Source: Bacteroidota bacterium (GTDB lineage: Bacteria > Bacteroidota > Bacteroidia > UBA4408). Taken from it: a stretch of 64,000 nucleotides of DNA. Below the pieces are notes generated by a model, which did no database searches, was not told the DNA's origin, and saw nothing but the letters and a program-made list of their open reading frames with translations. Each line of letters starts with the position of its first letter. The first letter of the stretch is position 1. The stretch lies in NCBI GenBank assembly GCA_016721765.1, contig JADKHO010000002.1, positions 372,001 through 436,000 on the forward strand. The letters are read 5' to 3'. The translations under genes were made by a program, and so were the position numbers. Below are positions 54,887 to 63,800 of this stretch, in pieces.

Positions 54887-57800
54887 ATGAAGCGCATAAA
54901 TCACGTATTTTTTCAATTTCTTTTTGTTCTCATATCATGCGCAATAGCTGACATAAAAAATGCGTCAGCAGCGCAATTTAGTAAAGCTACTGCCTACCAA
55001 ACGAGTGGTGCTTTGGTGAACAATGCTAAAAATCAGAGCATCCTCTATCTTAAATTAGAGGCTACCGCCACAAGCACCGGAAAATGGGGCATGACCTCCA
55101 TTGCATTTACAATGGCTAATACCAATAATGCAGATGTGAGCAAAGCAAAATTGTACTATAATACCTCCAATTCGTTAACAGGAGCTATTCGATTGGATAG
55201 TATTTCAAATCCAAATGGAAACATCACTTTTAATTTTAATCTAAGTAATTTGGGAATCAACCCTAGGTATTTGATATTGGTGTATGATATTTCTGCCAAC
55301 AGTCCCTGCGGTACCGATGTTTTAGATGCCTTTGTTGTTCCAAATTCACTTGTAATAAATGGACTTGGAGCGGGCAATTATACTCCAATTGACAATAATC
55401 CAATTGGGAATCGCACTTTAACAGGGAGTTCAATGGCAATTCCCGCTATTTCTATTACCGCCAACAGCACTTCAATTTGTGCCGGAGCAACCGTATTTTT
55501 TACAACTTCGGTAAGCAACGGTGGAACTGCTCCTGCATATAAATGGTACATTAATAATGTGCTTCAAAATGGGAGTTTGGGCGCCTTTTCCTATTCAGCT
55601 TTCTCGAATGGGGATGTGGTAAGCTGTGTCTTAACTTCTAATCTTGCTTGTGCTAGTCCTGCAGTTGTTTCTTCAAATAATATAACTATTGCCGTTAGTA
55701 ATGTTTCCGCGACTCCAAGCGTTAGCATAAGCTCAAACCTTAGTGCCATTTGCCCTGGAACAAATGTAACTTTTACGCCATCACCGGTAAATGGTGGAAG
55801 TGCTCCCACCTATAAATGGTACCTCAACAATGTCTTAAAAAGTACCAACAACGGCAATTATTCAGTCAGTAATTTAGCAAATGGAGATGTGGTGTATTGT
55901 ACCATGAGCTCCAATTTGACTTGTGTGAGTCAAAGTACTGTAAGTTCCAACAATATAGCGACCACTGTTTATCCTTCATCGGTTGCTCCCACTATATCCA
56001 TTGCTGCAAGCAGCACAAGTATTTGCCAAGGAAGTATGGTAACCTTTACGCCAACTTCTACTTATATGGGGCCAAGCGGATTTTATAAATGGTACGTCAA
56101 TAACACTTTAAAAACTACAAATTCCACCATTTATACTACCACCGCACTTAACAACAATGATATTGTTAAATGCGTGATGACTTCAAGTCTATCTTGTGCT
56201 TCACTTACTACAAAAACATCTAATTCCATAAGCATGTCTGTTGGAGGAACGGTGCAAACTCCCAGCTTAAGTATTAGTGCGAGTTCAATTAGTTTTTGTT
56301 ATGGCACCCCTGTTACCTTTACACCTAGCTCCACAAATGGGGGCTCAGCTCCTACTTATAAATGGTACATAAATTCAATTCTAACAGCTAGCAATTCAGG
56401 CACTTTTACGAGTACCACCTTGAACAATAACGATGTGATTTCCTGTATAATGATTCCTTCGTCCACTTGTGTGAGTCAAACTTCTGTAAGTTCAAATTTA
56501 ATTAGTGTTGCTGTTACCGGAACGCTGGTAACTCCTACGCTATCGATAAACGCTAGTAAAACGAGTATTTGCCAAGGTGAAGCGGTTACATTTACACCAA
56601 TTGCCACAAATCAAGGAAGCTCTCCCACTTATAAATGGTTCGTAAACAATGTTCTTGCAGCGACCAATACCGGCACTTTTACAACTTCAACCTTATTTAA
56701 TGGTGATTCAATAACTTGTAGCCTTACTTCGAGTTTGGCCTGTGTTGCTTCAATAAGTGTCGTATCAAATTCCATAAGTATAGCTGTTAATGGAGCTTTG
56801 GCTACACCCACAATAGCAATCTCTGCAAGCGCTACGAGCATTTGTCAGGGCACTAATGTCACCTTCACTCCTGTGTTTACGAACGGGGGATCAGCACCAA
56901 CATTTAAGTGGTATATAAACGGCTCTTACAAAACCACCACCACTGGAAATTACAGTTCAACTACTTTAAATAATAATGATGAAGTTACCTGCAAACTAAT
57001 TTCAAACCTTAACTGTGTAACCACTCCAACAGTTGAATCTGATGGTGTTTCAATTAATGTTGGCCCTGCTAATCACATTGCAACATTAAGTGGAATTACA
57101 ACTGTTATGAGCGGCAACACAGCAATGTTCACTGCAAGTAGTAACAACGGCGGCACAAATCCAAAATACCAATGGTTTAAAAATGGTGTTATGGTAGGAA
57201 ATAATACCTCCACTTATGTGAATGAAGTGTTAGCAAATGGGGATAATATTTATTGTAGAATTACCTCCTCAAACACTTGTACCATGCCTCAAATTACGAA
57301 TTCTAACACAGTGGTCGTTAGCATTGTTCCGGCAGCTCGTAAGCGCGAATTGTGCATTTTGGATTTAAGTATTCAAAATAAAGAATACAGTAAAGCAAAT
57401 TTATACAGTTTAAAATACATGCTCGAAGTAGCCGGTATTCCTTATGTGGTAACTACAAGTTGTGTGGAAGCACAAAATTATAAAATGATTGTTGGAACTT
57501 CCACTGTGGAAGGCGGTGTATTGGTTTCGGATGAAAGAACGATTATTAAAAACTATATAAAAAGTGGCGGTGTGGTTGTATTTTCGAGGTTAAAGGAAAG
57601 TGATTTTTATACCTCCTTTGGAATTTCGGGATATCTAAGCAAAACTACACGGCATACATTAACATGGAATACAGCGGGTGGCGACCCTTGCTTGAAATGG
57701 TTTGATGATTCGCTCGAAAAAACAATATCGCTCGGTAATCTTCAATTAGCGAATGTTATTGATTCGCGCAGCTTTACCTTAAATGGGGCTAGTGCATTGG

Positions 57801-59374
57801 CGCATTATGACGATGGAAGCGTTGCGCTTACTAAAAATGCCTATGGAACCGGCTTTGCCTACGCATTTGGAATTTCTTACAAAGAAATGATTTTGCGCAA
57901 CCAATTGAATAAAGACTTTGAAGCCCAACGCGATTATACCAATGCATTTGAGCCCAGTACCGATGTGCTTTCTTTTTTGATACGTGGAATCTACACCAAC
58001 CATATTCCTAAAGGCGTGTGGAAACATACAAGTCCTAAAAATAGTAAGTCAACTTTAATAATGACGCATGATATTGATGCTGCAACTTCCATGGCATTAA
58101 TGAACACCTTTGCCGATTATGAAAAAAATATGGGCATTCGTTCCACTTATTTTATAACTGCGCATTATACGCACGATTTAAATGTGAGTAATTTTTATGA
58201 TCCTTACATTGCTGAGATGTCTGCACTAATATCTAAGGGGCACCGTATTGCAAGCCACTCCGTGGGACACTTTAACGATATGAGTGATTCAAATGTGGTA
58301 CTCTTGGGAGCACCCGGAAATACCAAAACAAGCTACCAGCCCAGCAACATGGGAGGTTCTACTGTGGGTGCTACTTTGTATGGAGAATTAGAAGTATCAA
58401 AAGACTTATTAAATACTGATATAGGCGCATCGGTGCGAACCTTTAGACCTGGATTTTTATTGATACACCCAAAACAAACAGAAACCTTAGGGAACTTGGG
58501 TTATGAATATAGCTCATCAAATACCGCTTGTGATGTTCTAAGTAACTTCCCGTTTTTGTTACACGAGTATCAAGACTTTGACGCGCCACTAACGAATATT
58601 TTAGAAATTCCCTTAACCAATTCGGATGTGGTGCGTGATTATACGTTGGATTCGTTAAACTATCCAACCTTGGTTACCGCATGGAAAAATGTCTATTATA
58701 AAAACCATGCAAACAACGCTCCAACGACCGTTCTTATACATCCTACCAAAAATTTTAAATTCCTTGCTGAACAAAGTTTTATCAATCAATTGCCCACCGG
58801 AATTGTATATAAATCGATTGAAGGTTTTGGTGATTATTGGAGAAACAGAGCGGAAGTGAGTTATACAACCAGCTTAAGTGGAAGCAATTTAACGATTACT
58901 ATTTCCAACTCCAGTTTACCCCTTGATAACGATTTTAGCTTAATTGTGGATAATGGTCAAAGCCTTAGCAGTATTGTGGTGCAAGACGAAAGTGGAAATG
59001 TTTTAACCTTCGACAGAGGAAATTGGGATAACAATGGTAAAGTACTTTACAATAAAAATGCAAGTGTAAACTATCGCGAAACAAGCACTCCATTAGGCAA
59101 TGAAAATACCACTGATGCATTTAACAGTAGTGCACAACCCAATCCTTTTTCCGGTATAACAGAAATTTTGTTTCAATTAAATCAGGATTCACAAGTTAAT
59201 TTAGAGTTATTTAATTTTATGGGCGAACGCGTTGCAACCTTATTAAATAAAGAGCTTAGTGCAGGTTCGCATCAAGAAATTTTTGATGGATCAAATTTAG
59301 CCGATGGCATTTATTTTTATCGTTTGAGTGCGAACGGAAAAACAGTGCTCAAGAAAATTGTATTGGCGCACTAA
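54887..59374 (+). CDS. Ig-repeat / polysaccharide deacetylase-like T9SS protein
   Basis: 1495 residues. Signal peptide (~1-28), a beta-sandwich domain (~30-180), seven Ig-like repeats of about 90 residues (~185-815) with SIC.G..VTFTP and YKWY.N, a Rossmann-like GATase1/DUF4350-type domain (~820-950, MIVGTSTVEGGVL), a NodB/CE4-type domain (~1050-1310) with TLIMTHDIDAAT, IASHSVGHF, RTFRPGF, LEIPLT and TVLIHPT, then a T9SS type A tail (~1410-1495, AQPNPFSG ... DGIYFYRLSANG). The Asp and His motifs for metal binding are present, so deacetylase activity on an extracellular glycan is plausible. Followed by a strong terminator. Confidence 0.87.
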   Translation: MKRINHVFFQFLFVLISCAIADIKNASAAQFSKATAYQTSGALVNNAKNQSILYLKLEATATSTGKWGMTSIAFTMANTNNADVSKAKLYYNTSNSLTGAIRLDSISNPNGNITFNFNLSNLGINPRYLILVYDISANSPCGTDVLDAFVVPNSLVINGLGAGNYTPIDNNPIGNRTLTGSSMAIPAISITANSTSICAGATVFFTTSVSNGGTAPAYKWYINNVLQNGSLGAFSYSAFSNGDVVSCVLTSNLACASPAVVSSNNITIAVSNVSATPSVSISSNLSAICPGTNVTFTPSPVNGGSAPTYKWYLNNVLKSTNNGNYSVSNLANGDVVYCTMSSNLTCVSQSTVSSNNIATTVYPSSVAPTISIAASSTSICQGSMVTFTPTSTYMGPSGFYKWYVNNTLKTTNSTIYTTTALNNNDIVKCVMTSSLSCASLTTKTSNSISMSVGGTVQTPSLSISASSISFCYGTPVTFTPSSTNGGSAPTYKWYINSILTASNSGTFTSTTLNNNDVISCIMIPSSTCVSQTSVSSNLISVAVTGTLVTPTLSINASKTSICQGEAVTFTPIATNQGSSPTYKWFVNNVLAATNTGTFTTSTLFNGDSITCSLTSSLACVASISVVSNSISIAVNGALATPTIAISASATSICQGTNVTFTPVFTNGGSAPTFKWYINGSYKTTTTGNYSSTTLNNNDEVTCKLISNLNCVTTPTVESDGVSINVGPANHIATLSGITTVMSGNTAMFTASSNNGGTNPKYQWFKNGVMVGNNTSTYVNEVLANGDNIYCRITSSNTCTMPQITNSNTVVVSIVPAARKRELCILDLSIQNKEYSKANLYSLKYMLEVAGIPYVVTTSCVEAQNYKMIVGTSTVEGGVLVSDERTIIKNYIKSGGVVVFSRLKESDFYTSFGISGYLSKTTRHTLTWNTAGGDPCLKWFDDSLEKTISLGNLQLANVIDSRSFTLNGASALAHYDDGSVALTKNAYGTGFAYAFGISYKEMILRNQLNKDFEAQRDYTNAFEPSTDVLSFLIRGIYTNHIPKGVWKHTSPKNSKSTLIMTHDIDAATSMALMNTFADYEKNMGIRSTYFITAHYTHDLNVSNFYDPYIAEMSALISKGHRIASHSVGHFNDMSDSNVVLLGAPGNTKTSYQPSNMGGSTVGATLYGELEVSKDLLNTDIGASVRTFRPGFLLIHPKQTETLGNLGYEYSSSNTACDVLSNFPFLLHEYQDFDAPLTNILEIPLTNSDVVRDYTLDSLNYPTLVTAWKNVYYKNHANNAPTTVLIHPTKNFKFLAEQSFINQLPTGIVYKSIEGFGDYWRNRAEVSYTTSLSGSNLTITISNSSLPLDNDFSLIVDNGQSLSSIVVQDESGNVLTFDRGNWDNNGKVLYNKNASVNYRETSTPLGNENTTDAFNSSAQPNPFSGITEILFQLNQDSQVNLELFNFMGERVATLLNKELSAGSHQEIFDGSNLADGIYFYRLSANGKTVLKKIVLAH

Positions 59375-59392
59375 CATTTTTTATCCTTTTTA

Positions 59393-59429
59393 AAAATCCT
59401 CGACAGCAAGCCGTCGGGGATTTTTTTTA
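59393..59429 (+). terminator. intrinsic terminator after the deacetylase gene
   Basis: ATCCTCGAC (59396-59404) pairs with GTCGGGGAT (59413-59421, one G-T pair) around an 8-base loop, followed by a run of seven T (59422-59428). It begins 19 bases after the stop codon. Confidence 0.85.
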
Positions 59430-59435
59430 CTTTTG
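59428..59435 (+). promoter_or_regulatory. TAnnTTTG -7 element before the DUF4159 gene
   Basis: TACTTTTG, perfect -7 consensus, 16 bases before the ATG at 59452 and immediately after the terminator T run. Confidence 0.45.
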
Positions 59436-59451
59436 AGTTCCATTCCCAAGT

Positions 59452-60108
59452 ATGAAAAAATTAGTTGCTCTTGTTCTTTTAACTGTGCTGTGTGCGTTTA
59501 CACCTGCTGCACCTTCCTACCAAATTGCTTTGCTTAAATACAATGGCGGAGGCGATTGGTATGCGAATTTAGAGACATCGCTTCCCAACCTCATTCGCTT
59601 TTGCAACGACAATTTAAAAACTAATTTTAGTCCGGAGCAGGCAGTTGTTGATGTAGGAAGTCCTGAACTTTTTAATTATCCTTTTGTACACATGACCGGG
59701 CATGGCAACGTTGTTTTTTCGCCTGCTGAAACTGAAAACTTGCGGAATTACTTAATTGGCGGAGGTTTTTTGCACATAAGCGACAATTATGGGATGGATA
59801 AATTTATCCGCAACCAATTAAAAAAAGTTTTTCCTGAAGTAGATTTAGTAGAGCTTCCTTTTAATCATCCCATCTATCATCAAAAATTTGATTTCTCGAA
59901 CGGCTTACCAAAAATACACGAACACGATGGAACCGTTTCACAAGGTTTTGGATTAATTTACGAAGGTAGGCTTGTGTGCTTTTACGATTACGAATGTGAT
60001 TTGGGCGATGGTTGGGAAGATTATGAAGTGCATAAAGATTCTCCCGAAGCACGTCAAAAAGCCTTAAAGATGGGAGCCAATTTGGTGCAATATGCTTTGA
60101 CGAAGTAG
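59452..60108 (+). CDS. DUF4159 domain protein (periplasmic)
   Basis: 218 residues with a signal peptide (VALVLLTVLCAFTPAAP). DUF4159 features: QIALLKYNGGGDWYANLETSLPNLIRFCND, LFNYPFVHMTGHGNVVFS, NYLIGGGFLHISDNYGMD, FPEVDLVELPFNHPIYH and LVCFYDYECDLGDGWED. The fold resembles class I glutamine amidotransferases but lacks an obvious Cys nucleophile at the turn (MTGHGN). Such proteins often occur near MoxR/DUF58 loci, but none is present here. Function unknown. Confidence 0.85.
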   Translation: MKKLVALVLLTVLCAFTPAAPSYQIALLKYNGGGDWYANLETSLPNLIRFCNDNLKTNFSPEQAVVDVGSPELFNYPFVHMTGHGNVVFSPAETENLRNYLIGGGFLHISDNYGMDKFIRNQLKKVFPEVDLVELPFNHPIYHQKFDFSNGLPKIHEHDGTVSQGFGLIYEGRLVCFYDYECDLGDGWEDYEVHKDSPEARQKALKMGANLVQYALTK

Positions 60109-60170
60109 ATTAAGGATTTGGGATTAAGGAATTAGGAATTGTTGATTTGTTGAATTGTTCTATTCAAGTG

Positions 60171-60470
60171 TCATCCTGAGCGAAGTCGAAGGAGACTTGT
60201 TGAATGTTGAATTGTTCTATTCAAGTGTCATCCTGAGCGGAGTCGAAGGAGACTTGTTGAATTGTTCTATTCCAGTGTCATCCTGAGCGAAGTCGAAGGA
60301 GACTCGTTGAATTGTTCTATTCTAGTGTCATCCTTAGCGAAGTCGAAGGAGACTTGTTGAATTGTTCTATATCTAGTGTCATCCTGAGCGGAGTCGAAGG
60401 AGACTTGTTGAATTGTTCTATCTAGTTTCATCCTGAGCGAAGTCGAAGGAGACTTGTTGAATTTTGAGTT
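60171..60470. repeat. six-copy tandem array with ~50-bp period, core TCATCCTGAGCG...
   Basis: The 393-base gap 60109-60501 is mostly this array. A 23-base core, beginning TCATCCTGAGCG and ending AGTCGAAGGA, starts at 60171, 60228, 60278, 60328, 60379 and 60428 (steps 57, 50, 50, 51, 49). Spacers are near-identical (GACTTGTTGAATTGTTCTAT plus a few bases). Substitutions are scattered. The core is the same as in the array at 63801. Confidence 0.9.
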
Positions 60471-60501
60471 TTGAATTTGTGTTTTGGGAAACTGATTTGG
60501 C

Positions 60502-60960
60502 TTAGCTGATTGCTTCGATGGTATAGGTTGTTCCGTTCATTTCCGAACTATTACCAAGACTTAAATTTTGAAGTTTTATTCCTAGAGGGGATTGAGGTGA
60601 AAGAATAATTACCTCGCTACTTTCCACACTTAACTTTCCGATTCCAACACTTAAAAATAAAAACCCTTTGTTTGTTTTTATGAGGCTACCTTTTGTTATT
60701 TTCTTTGAACTACTTTCAGGATTTATGCGCTCCAACTCTTCCTTCTGCATCTTGGCTTCTTTTAGTTGATTGCCAATTTTTTCGTATTCAATTTGCATCA
60801 TGGCTCTTGCGGTTTCGTGCTTATCGCCGGATGAACTTTTTGAATCGTTTTGAGCGCCTTGCGTTAAATCCAATAAAGACGCTTCAAATTGGTTTATTTT
60901 TAAATTTAAATAGTTCAAACATGCCGCATATATTTTAACCTTTAAAAGAGCTAAATCCAT
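60502..60960 (-). CDS. small protein with GreA/GreB C-terminal-like domain
   Basis: 152 residues. N-terminal ~75 residues are helical coiled coil (YLNLKINQFEASLLDL; YEKIGNQLKEAKMQKEELER). The C-terminal part (KGSLIKTNKGFLFLSVGIG ... EVIILSPQSPLGIKLQNLSLG ... TYTIEAIS) matches the GreA/GreB C-terminal strand pattern, including SP.G..L......Y.I..I. Related Bacteroidota proteins are sometimes mis-named 3-oxoacyl-ACP synthase. It lacks the acidic tip pair of transcript-cleavage factors as far as I can see, so it may modulate RNA polymerase differently. Start overlaps the ppa stop as TAATG. Confidence 0.65.
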   Translation of the reverse strand: MDLALLKVKIYAACLNYLNLKINQFEASLLDLTQGAQNDSKSSSGDKHETARAMMQIEYEKIGNQLKEAKMQKEELERINPESSSKKITKGSLIKTNKGFLFLSVGIGKLSVESSEVIILSPQSPLGIKLQNLSLGNSSEMNGTTYTIEAIS

Positions 60961-61583
60961 TAGCTCTTGTTTTGTAAAATTTCCAACTTATAATCTTCGC
61001 AACTGCGCATAATCACTTCATGAGCTTCTTGTCGGCCGTAGGTTTGCGTTATTTCTATAACCCGATTTTCAATTCCGGGCATATTTTTATAGGTGAGGAA
61101 ATAGTGTTTTAAGCGTTGCACAATGGCATCCGGGCAGTCTTCAATATCTTTCCATTCGCGGTACACTTCATCGTTGGCCATTACGGCAATAATTTTATCA
61201 TCTGCCTCTCCTTTATCAATCATGCGAAAACCCCCGATGGGTATGGCCGGTAAAATAATATCCCCATGTGTTATGTTACGTTCGCTGAGCACACAAATAT
61301 CCAAAGGATCGCCATCGCCTTTGAGGGAAATTACTCCACTTTTTTGAGAAGAATATTCAGCCGTTTTTTTACCGCAATACGTCTGTGGAATAAAGCCATA
61401 CAATGCCGGAATAATGTTGCTGAATTTTTGTGGTCGATCCACTTTCAAAAATCCTGTAGCCTTATCTACTTCATACTTCACTGTATCGGAAGGAACAATT
61501 TCTATAAAAGCCGTTACAATCTCCGGAATTTTATCCCCGGAAGGGATGCCATGCCATGGGTGTGCTTTAAATTGATTTATCAT
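60960..61583 (-). CDS. ppa: inorganic pyrophosphatase (family I)
   Basis: 207 residues. Family I features: HPWHGIPSG, AFIEIVPSDTVKYEVDKATG, DRP, PALYGFIPQTY, then GDGDPLDICVLSE with the metal-binding Asp cluster, MIDKGEADDKIIAV and a C-terminal helix region with FLTYKNM. It hydrolyses pyrophosphate in the cytoplasm. Coupled by ATGA overlap with the TIMP-like gene upstream and by TAATG with the GreA-C-like gene downstream. Confidence 0.95.
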   Translation of the reverse strand: MINQFKAHPWHGIPSGDKIPEIVTAFIEIVPSDTVKYEVDKATGFLKVDRPQKFSNIIPALYGFIPQTYCGKKTAEYSSQKSGVISLKGDGDPLDICVLSERNITHGDIILPAIPIGGFRMIDKGEADDKIIAVMANDEVYREWKDIEDCPDAIVQRLKHYFLTYKNMPGIENRVIEITQTYGRQEAHEVIMRSCEDYKLEILQNKS

Positions 61584-62176
61584 TTTATTTTTTTTGTAAC
61601 AACAACATAAATTATCAAAAAGAAAATTAAAGAAGCAAGCAAAAGTAAAAGATTGTTTCCGCCCGAGCCCAGTGCATTTTCGCGTTGTGTAATATCAATG
61701 GATTTGCCGGAAGGGTGTTGCGCATTCTTGACTTTAAATCCTATATTTTTTTTCAGATACGCAATTTCATCCTCAAAAGATAAACCTGTATTCACGGCAA
61801 AATAATCATCCTTTGCAGCTGCAAAATATTTTCTGTTTCGGTCACAGAAATTTACTTCCAATTGATGGAGTGCATTTAATTTTCCATACACCAACCAACG
61901 TTCCCCTTTCGCAAAACTCATTTGGCAAGATGAACTGCAATCAAAACTCAATTGAACGGCGCCATGTTGCACTCCTTTATATACTTCAATTACCTGAGTA
62001 TATGCTATGCTCCTTGTGTTACAGGAAGAAACAGAATCAATTTTACACTGCAAAATGGCATCAAACTTAATACACTCCACAATGGTAAGCGGGCTTTGTT
62101 GCTTACAATCGCAAGCTAAAAGACTTGCAAATTGAAGTAATACAAAATTTAAAAGAAAAAACTTTTTTAAAATCAT
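61580..62176 (-). CDS. Cys-rich secreted/anchored protein with TIMP/NTR-like domain
   Basis: 198 residues. Signal peptide (LNFVLLQFASLLA) with mature start CDCKQQSPLTIVEC, as in NTR/TIMP-like domains whose N-terminal Cys-x-Cys pack against the core. Further Cys residues (SVSSCNT, FDCSSSCQM, NFCDRN) could form disulfides. A C-terminal membrane helix (~172-193) ends in KKIK, so the protein may be anchored. Bacterial TIMP-like proteins are known but their role is unclear. Overlaps the ppa start by four bases. Confidence 0.7.
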   Translation of the reverse strand: MILKKFFLLNFVLLQFASLLACDCKQQSPLTIVECIKFDAILQCKIDSVSSCNTRSIAYTQVIEVYKGVQHGAVQLSFDCSSSCQMSFAKGERWLVYGKLNALHQLEVNFCDRNRKYFAAAKDDYFAVNTGLSFEDEIAYLKKNIGFKVKNAQHPSGKSIDITQRENALGSGGNNLLLLLASLIFFLIIYVVVTKKIK

Positions 62177-62319
62177 CAGTCAACACAAAAATAGTTCTTA
62201 AAACAGTGCAAAGTAAGCAATAGTAAGCATACCCTTTACTTATTTCGGCAAAAGCACTTTTTAACATCCTTGTGTTACTATAATCCTAGAAAAAATATTT
62301 TCAGGCCCTTAATGATAGC

Positions 62320-62327
62320 TAACTTTG
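62320..62327 (+). promoter_or_regulatory. TAnnTTTG -7 element before the FtsB-like gene
   Basis: TAACTTTG, perfect -7 consensus, only 7 bases before the ATG at 62335, so the transcript would have an almost leaderless start. Confidence 0.4.
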
Positions 62328-62334
62328 AACCGAA

Positions 62335-62658
62335 ATGAAAACGGCCAAAAAATTACTTCCTTACCTTAAAAACAAATACATTCTCACCATAATAGGTGTG
62401 GTGGTGTGGATTGCTTTTTTCGACAAATACGATTTGGTGAGCCAATATCATTCCCGTCAAGCGCTCAAGCAGCTCGAAAAAGACAAACAATATTACACCG
62501 AAGAAATCCGTAAAAATCAAGAGGAAATAAATGAGCTGCAAACCAATGCGCAAAGTCTCGAAAAATTTGCACGTGAAAAATACCTGATGAAAAAAGACAA
62601 TGAAGATGTTTTTTTAATCATCGATAAATCCGCAGCCGATTCTACCGCTAGCAATTAA
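62335..62658 (+). CDS. FtsB/DivIC-like septum formation protein
   Basis: 107 residues: short cytoplasmic start, one membrane helix (~16-32), then a coiled coil (QYHSRQALKQLEKDKQYYTEEIRKN...EINELQTNAQSLEKFAREKYLMKKDNEDVFLI). The 'ARE.Y.MKK..E.VFLI' ending is the FtsB/DivIC signature. It belongs to the FtsQLB-type divisome subcomplex at the inner membrane. No ftsL/ftsQ neighbour is in the window. Confidence 0.85.
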   Translation: MKTAKKLLPYLKNKYILTIIGVVVWIAFFDKYDLVSQYHSRQALKQLEKDKQYYTEEIRKNQEEINELQTNAQSLEKFAREKYLMKKDNEDVFLIIDKSAADSTASN

Positions 62659-62824
62659 TTGGCCTTAATTTAAAATTTTTTAAAAGGATTAAACACATTC
62701 CTATAGAATGTTATTGTTTACTTAAAAACAAGCTAATTGCTAGCATAGCGAATTCTATAAAAATCTATTTCCTTCATCTGACTGAATTAGTTTATCGTCA
62801 TAAATTAAGTTTACAGGCTTTCAA

Positions 62825-62851
62825 ATCATTTTGATTTTTAATCAAAATGAT
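62825..62851. other. 12-bp perfect stem-loop in the gap before fabG
   Basis: ATCATTTTGATT (62825-62836) is perfectly complementary to AATCAAAATGAT (62840-62851) with a 3-base loop. No T tail follows. It is the only structured item in the 343-base gap 62659-63001; otherwise I see only AT-rich sequence and the -7 element at 62969. Confidence 0.4.
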
Positions 62852-62968
62852 GAAACAAGAGTTTAGAAATTGCAACAAATAAGCTAAGTTATTTGAAATG
62901 GGATGTGCAACTAAACTACCAGCTGAATTACAACAATCTTTAACACTCGGCTCAATTCAAAATTCTTC

Positions 62969-62976
62969 TATCTTTG
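62969..62976 (+). promoter_or_regulatory. TAnnTTTG -7 element of fabG
   Basis: TATCTTTG, perfect -7 consensus, 25 bases before the ATG at 63002. Confidence 0.45.
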
Positions 62977-63001
62977 AAAACCTAATTTTTATACCAATCA
63001 T

Positions 63002-63748
63002 ATGAAACTATTAGCAGGAAAAAATGCGCTTATCACAGGTGCGTCACGTGGAATTGGAAGAGCTGTAGCACTTAAATTTGCTGAAAACGGAGCCAACGTG
63101 GCCTTTACTTTTTTGAGCTCTGTTGAAAAAGGAAAAGCACTCGAAGAAGAATTAAAAGCTTTTGGCGTGAAAGCAAAAGGATATCAATCTGATGCAGCCG
63201 ATTTTAAAGCGGCGGATGACCTGATTACAGCAGTTGTAGCTGAGTTTGGAACTATTGACGCCGTTGTTAATAATGCAGGGATAACACGCGATGGTTTGTT
63301 AATGCGTATGAGCGAAGAAAACTTTGACGATGTAGTACGTACCAATTTGAAATCGGTATTCAACATCACCAAAGCGGTGCAACGCCCCATGTTAAAACAA
63401 CGTTCGGGTTCTATTATCAATATGAGTTCGGTAGTCGGTGTAAAAGGAAATGCAGGACAAGCGAATTACGCTGCTTCAAAGGCGGGAATATTAGGCTTCT
63501 CCAAATCTGTTGCACTTGAATTAGGATCCCGAAATATCCGCTGCAATTCCATCGCGCCGGGTTTCATTGAAACTGAAATGACAGATGTACTGGACGCTAA
63601 AACAGTGCAAGGATGGAGAGATGCCATACCTTTAAAAAGAGGTGGAAATGTGAACGATGTGGCAAACCTTGCCGTTTTCTTAGCTTCGGATATGAGTACA
63701 TACATAACCGGGCAAACGATTAACGTGTGTGGTGGAATGTTGACTTAA
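63002..63748 (+). CDS. fabG: 3-oxoacyl-[acyl-carrier-protein] reductase
   Basis: 248 residues, classical short-chain dehydrogenase: cofactor loop TGASRGIGRAV (~12-22), NNAGITRDGLLMRM (~90), catalytic Ser in NMSSVVG and YxxxK in QANYAASKAG (~155), then NSIAPGFIETEMTD and the end TGQTINVCGGM. NNAGITRD and IAPGFIETEMT are characteristic of FabG. It reduces beta-ketoacyl-ACP with NADPH in fatty acid synthesis. Monocistronic with its own -7 element. Confidence 0.93.
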   Translation: MKLLAGKNALITGASRGIGRAVALKFAENGANVAFTFLSSVEKGKALEEELKAFGVKAKGYQSDAADFKAADDLITAVVAEFGTIDAVVNNAGITRDGLLMRMSEENFDDVVRTNLKSVFNITKAVQRPMLKQRSGSIINMSSVVGVKGNAGQANYAASKAGILGFSKSVALELGSRNIRCNSIAPGFIETEMTDVLDAKTVQGWRDAIPLKRGGNVNDVANLAVFLASDMSTYITGQTINVCGGMLT

Positions 63749-63800
63749 TTTGATTAGCTGATTTGTTGATTAGCTGATTTTGATTTTTTGAAATCTTTTG

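Noticed and set aside
60171..60470. CRISPR array
   Set aside because: The core is regularly spaced, but the spacers are near-identical to each other, the repeats accumulate substitutions, and no cas gene is present. It is a tandem repeat.
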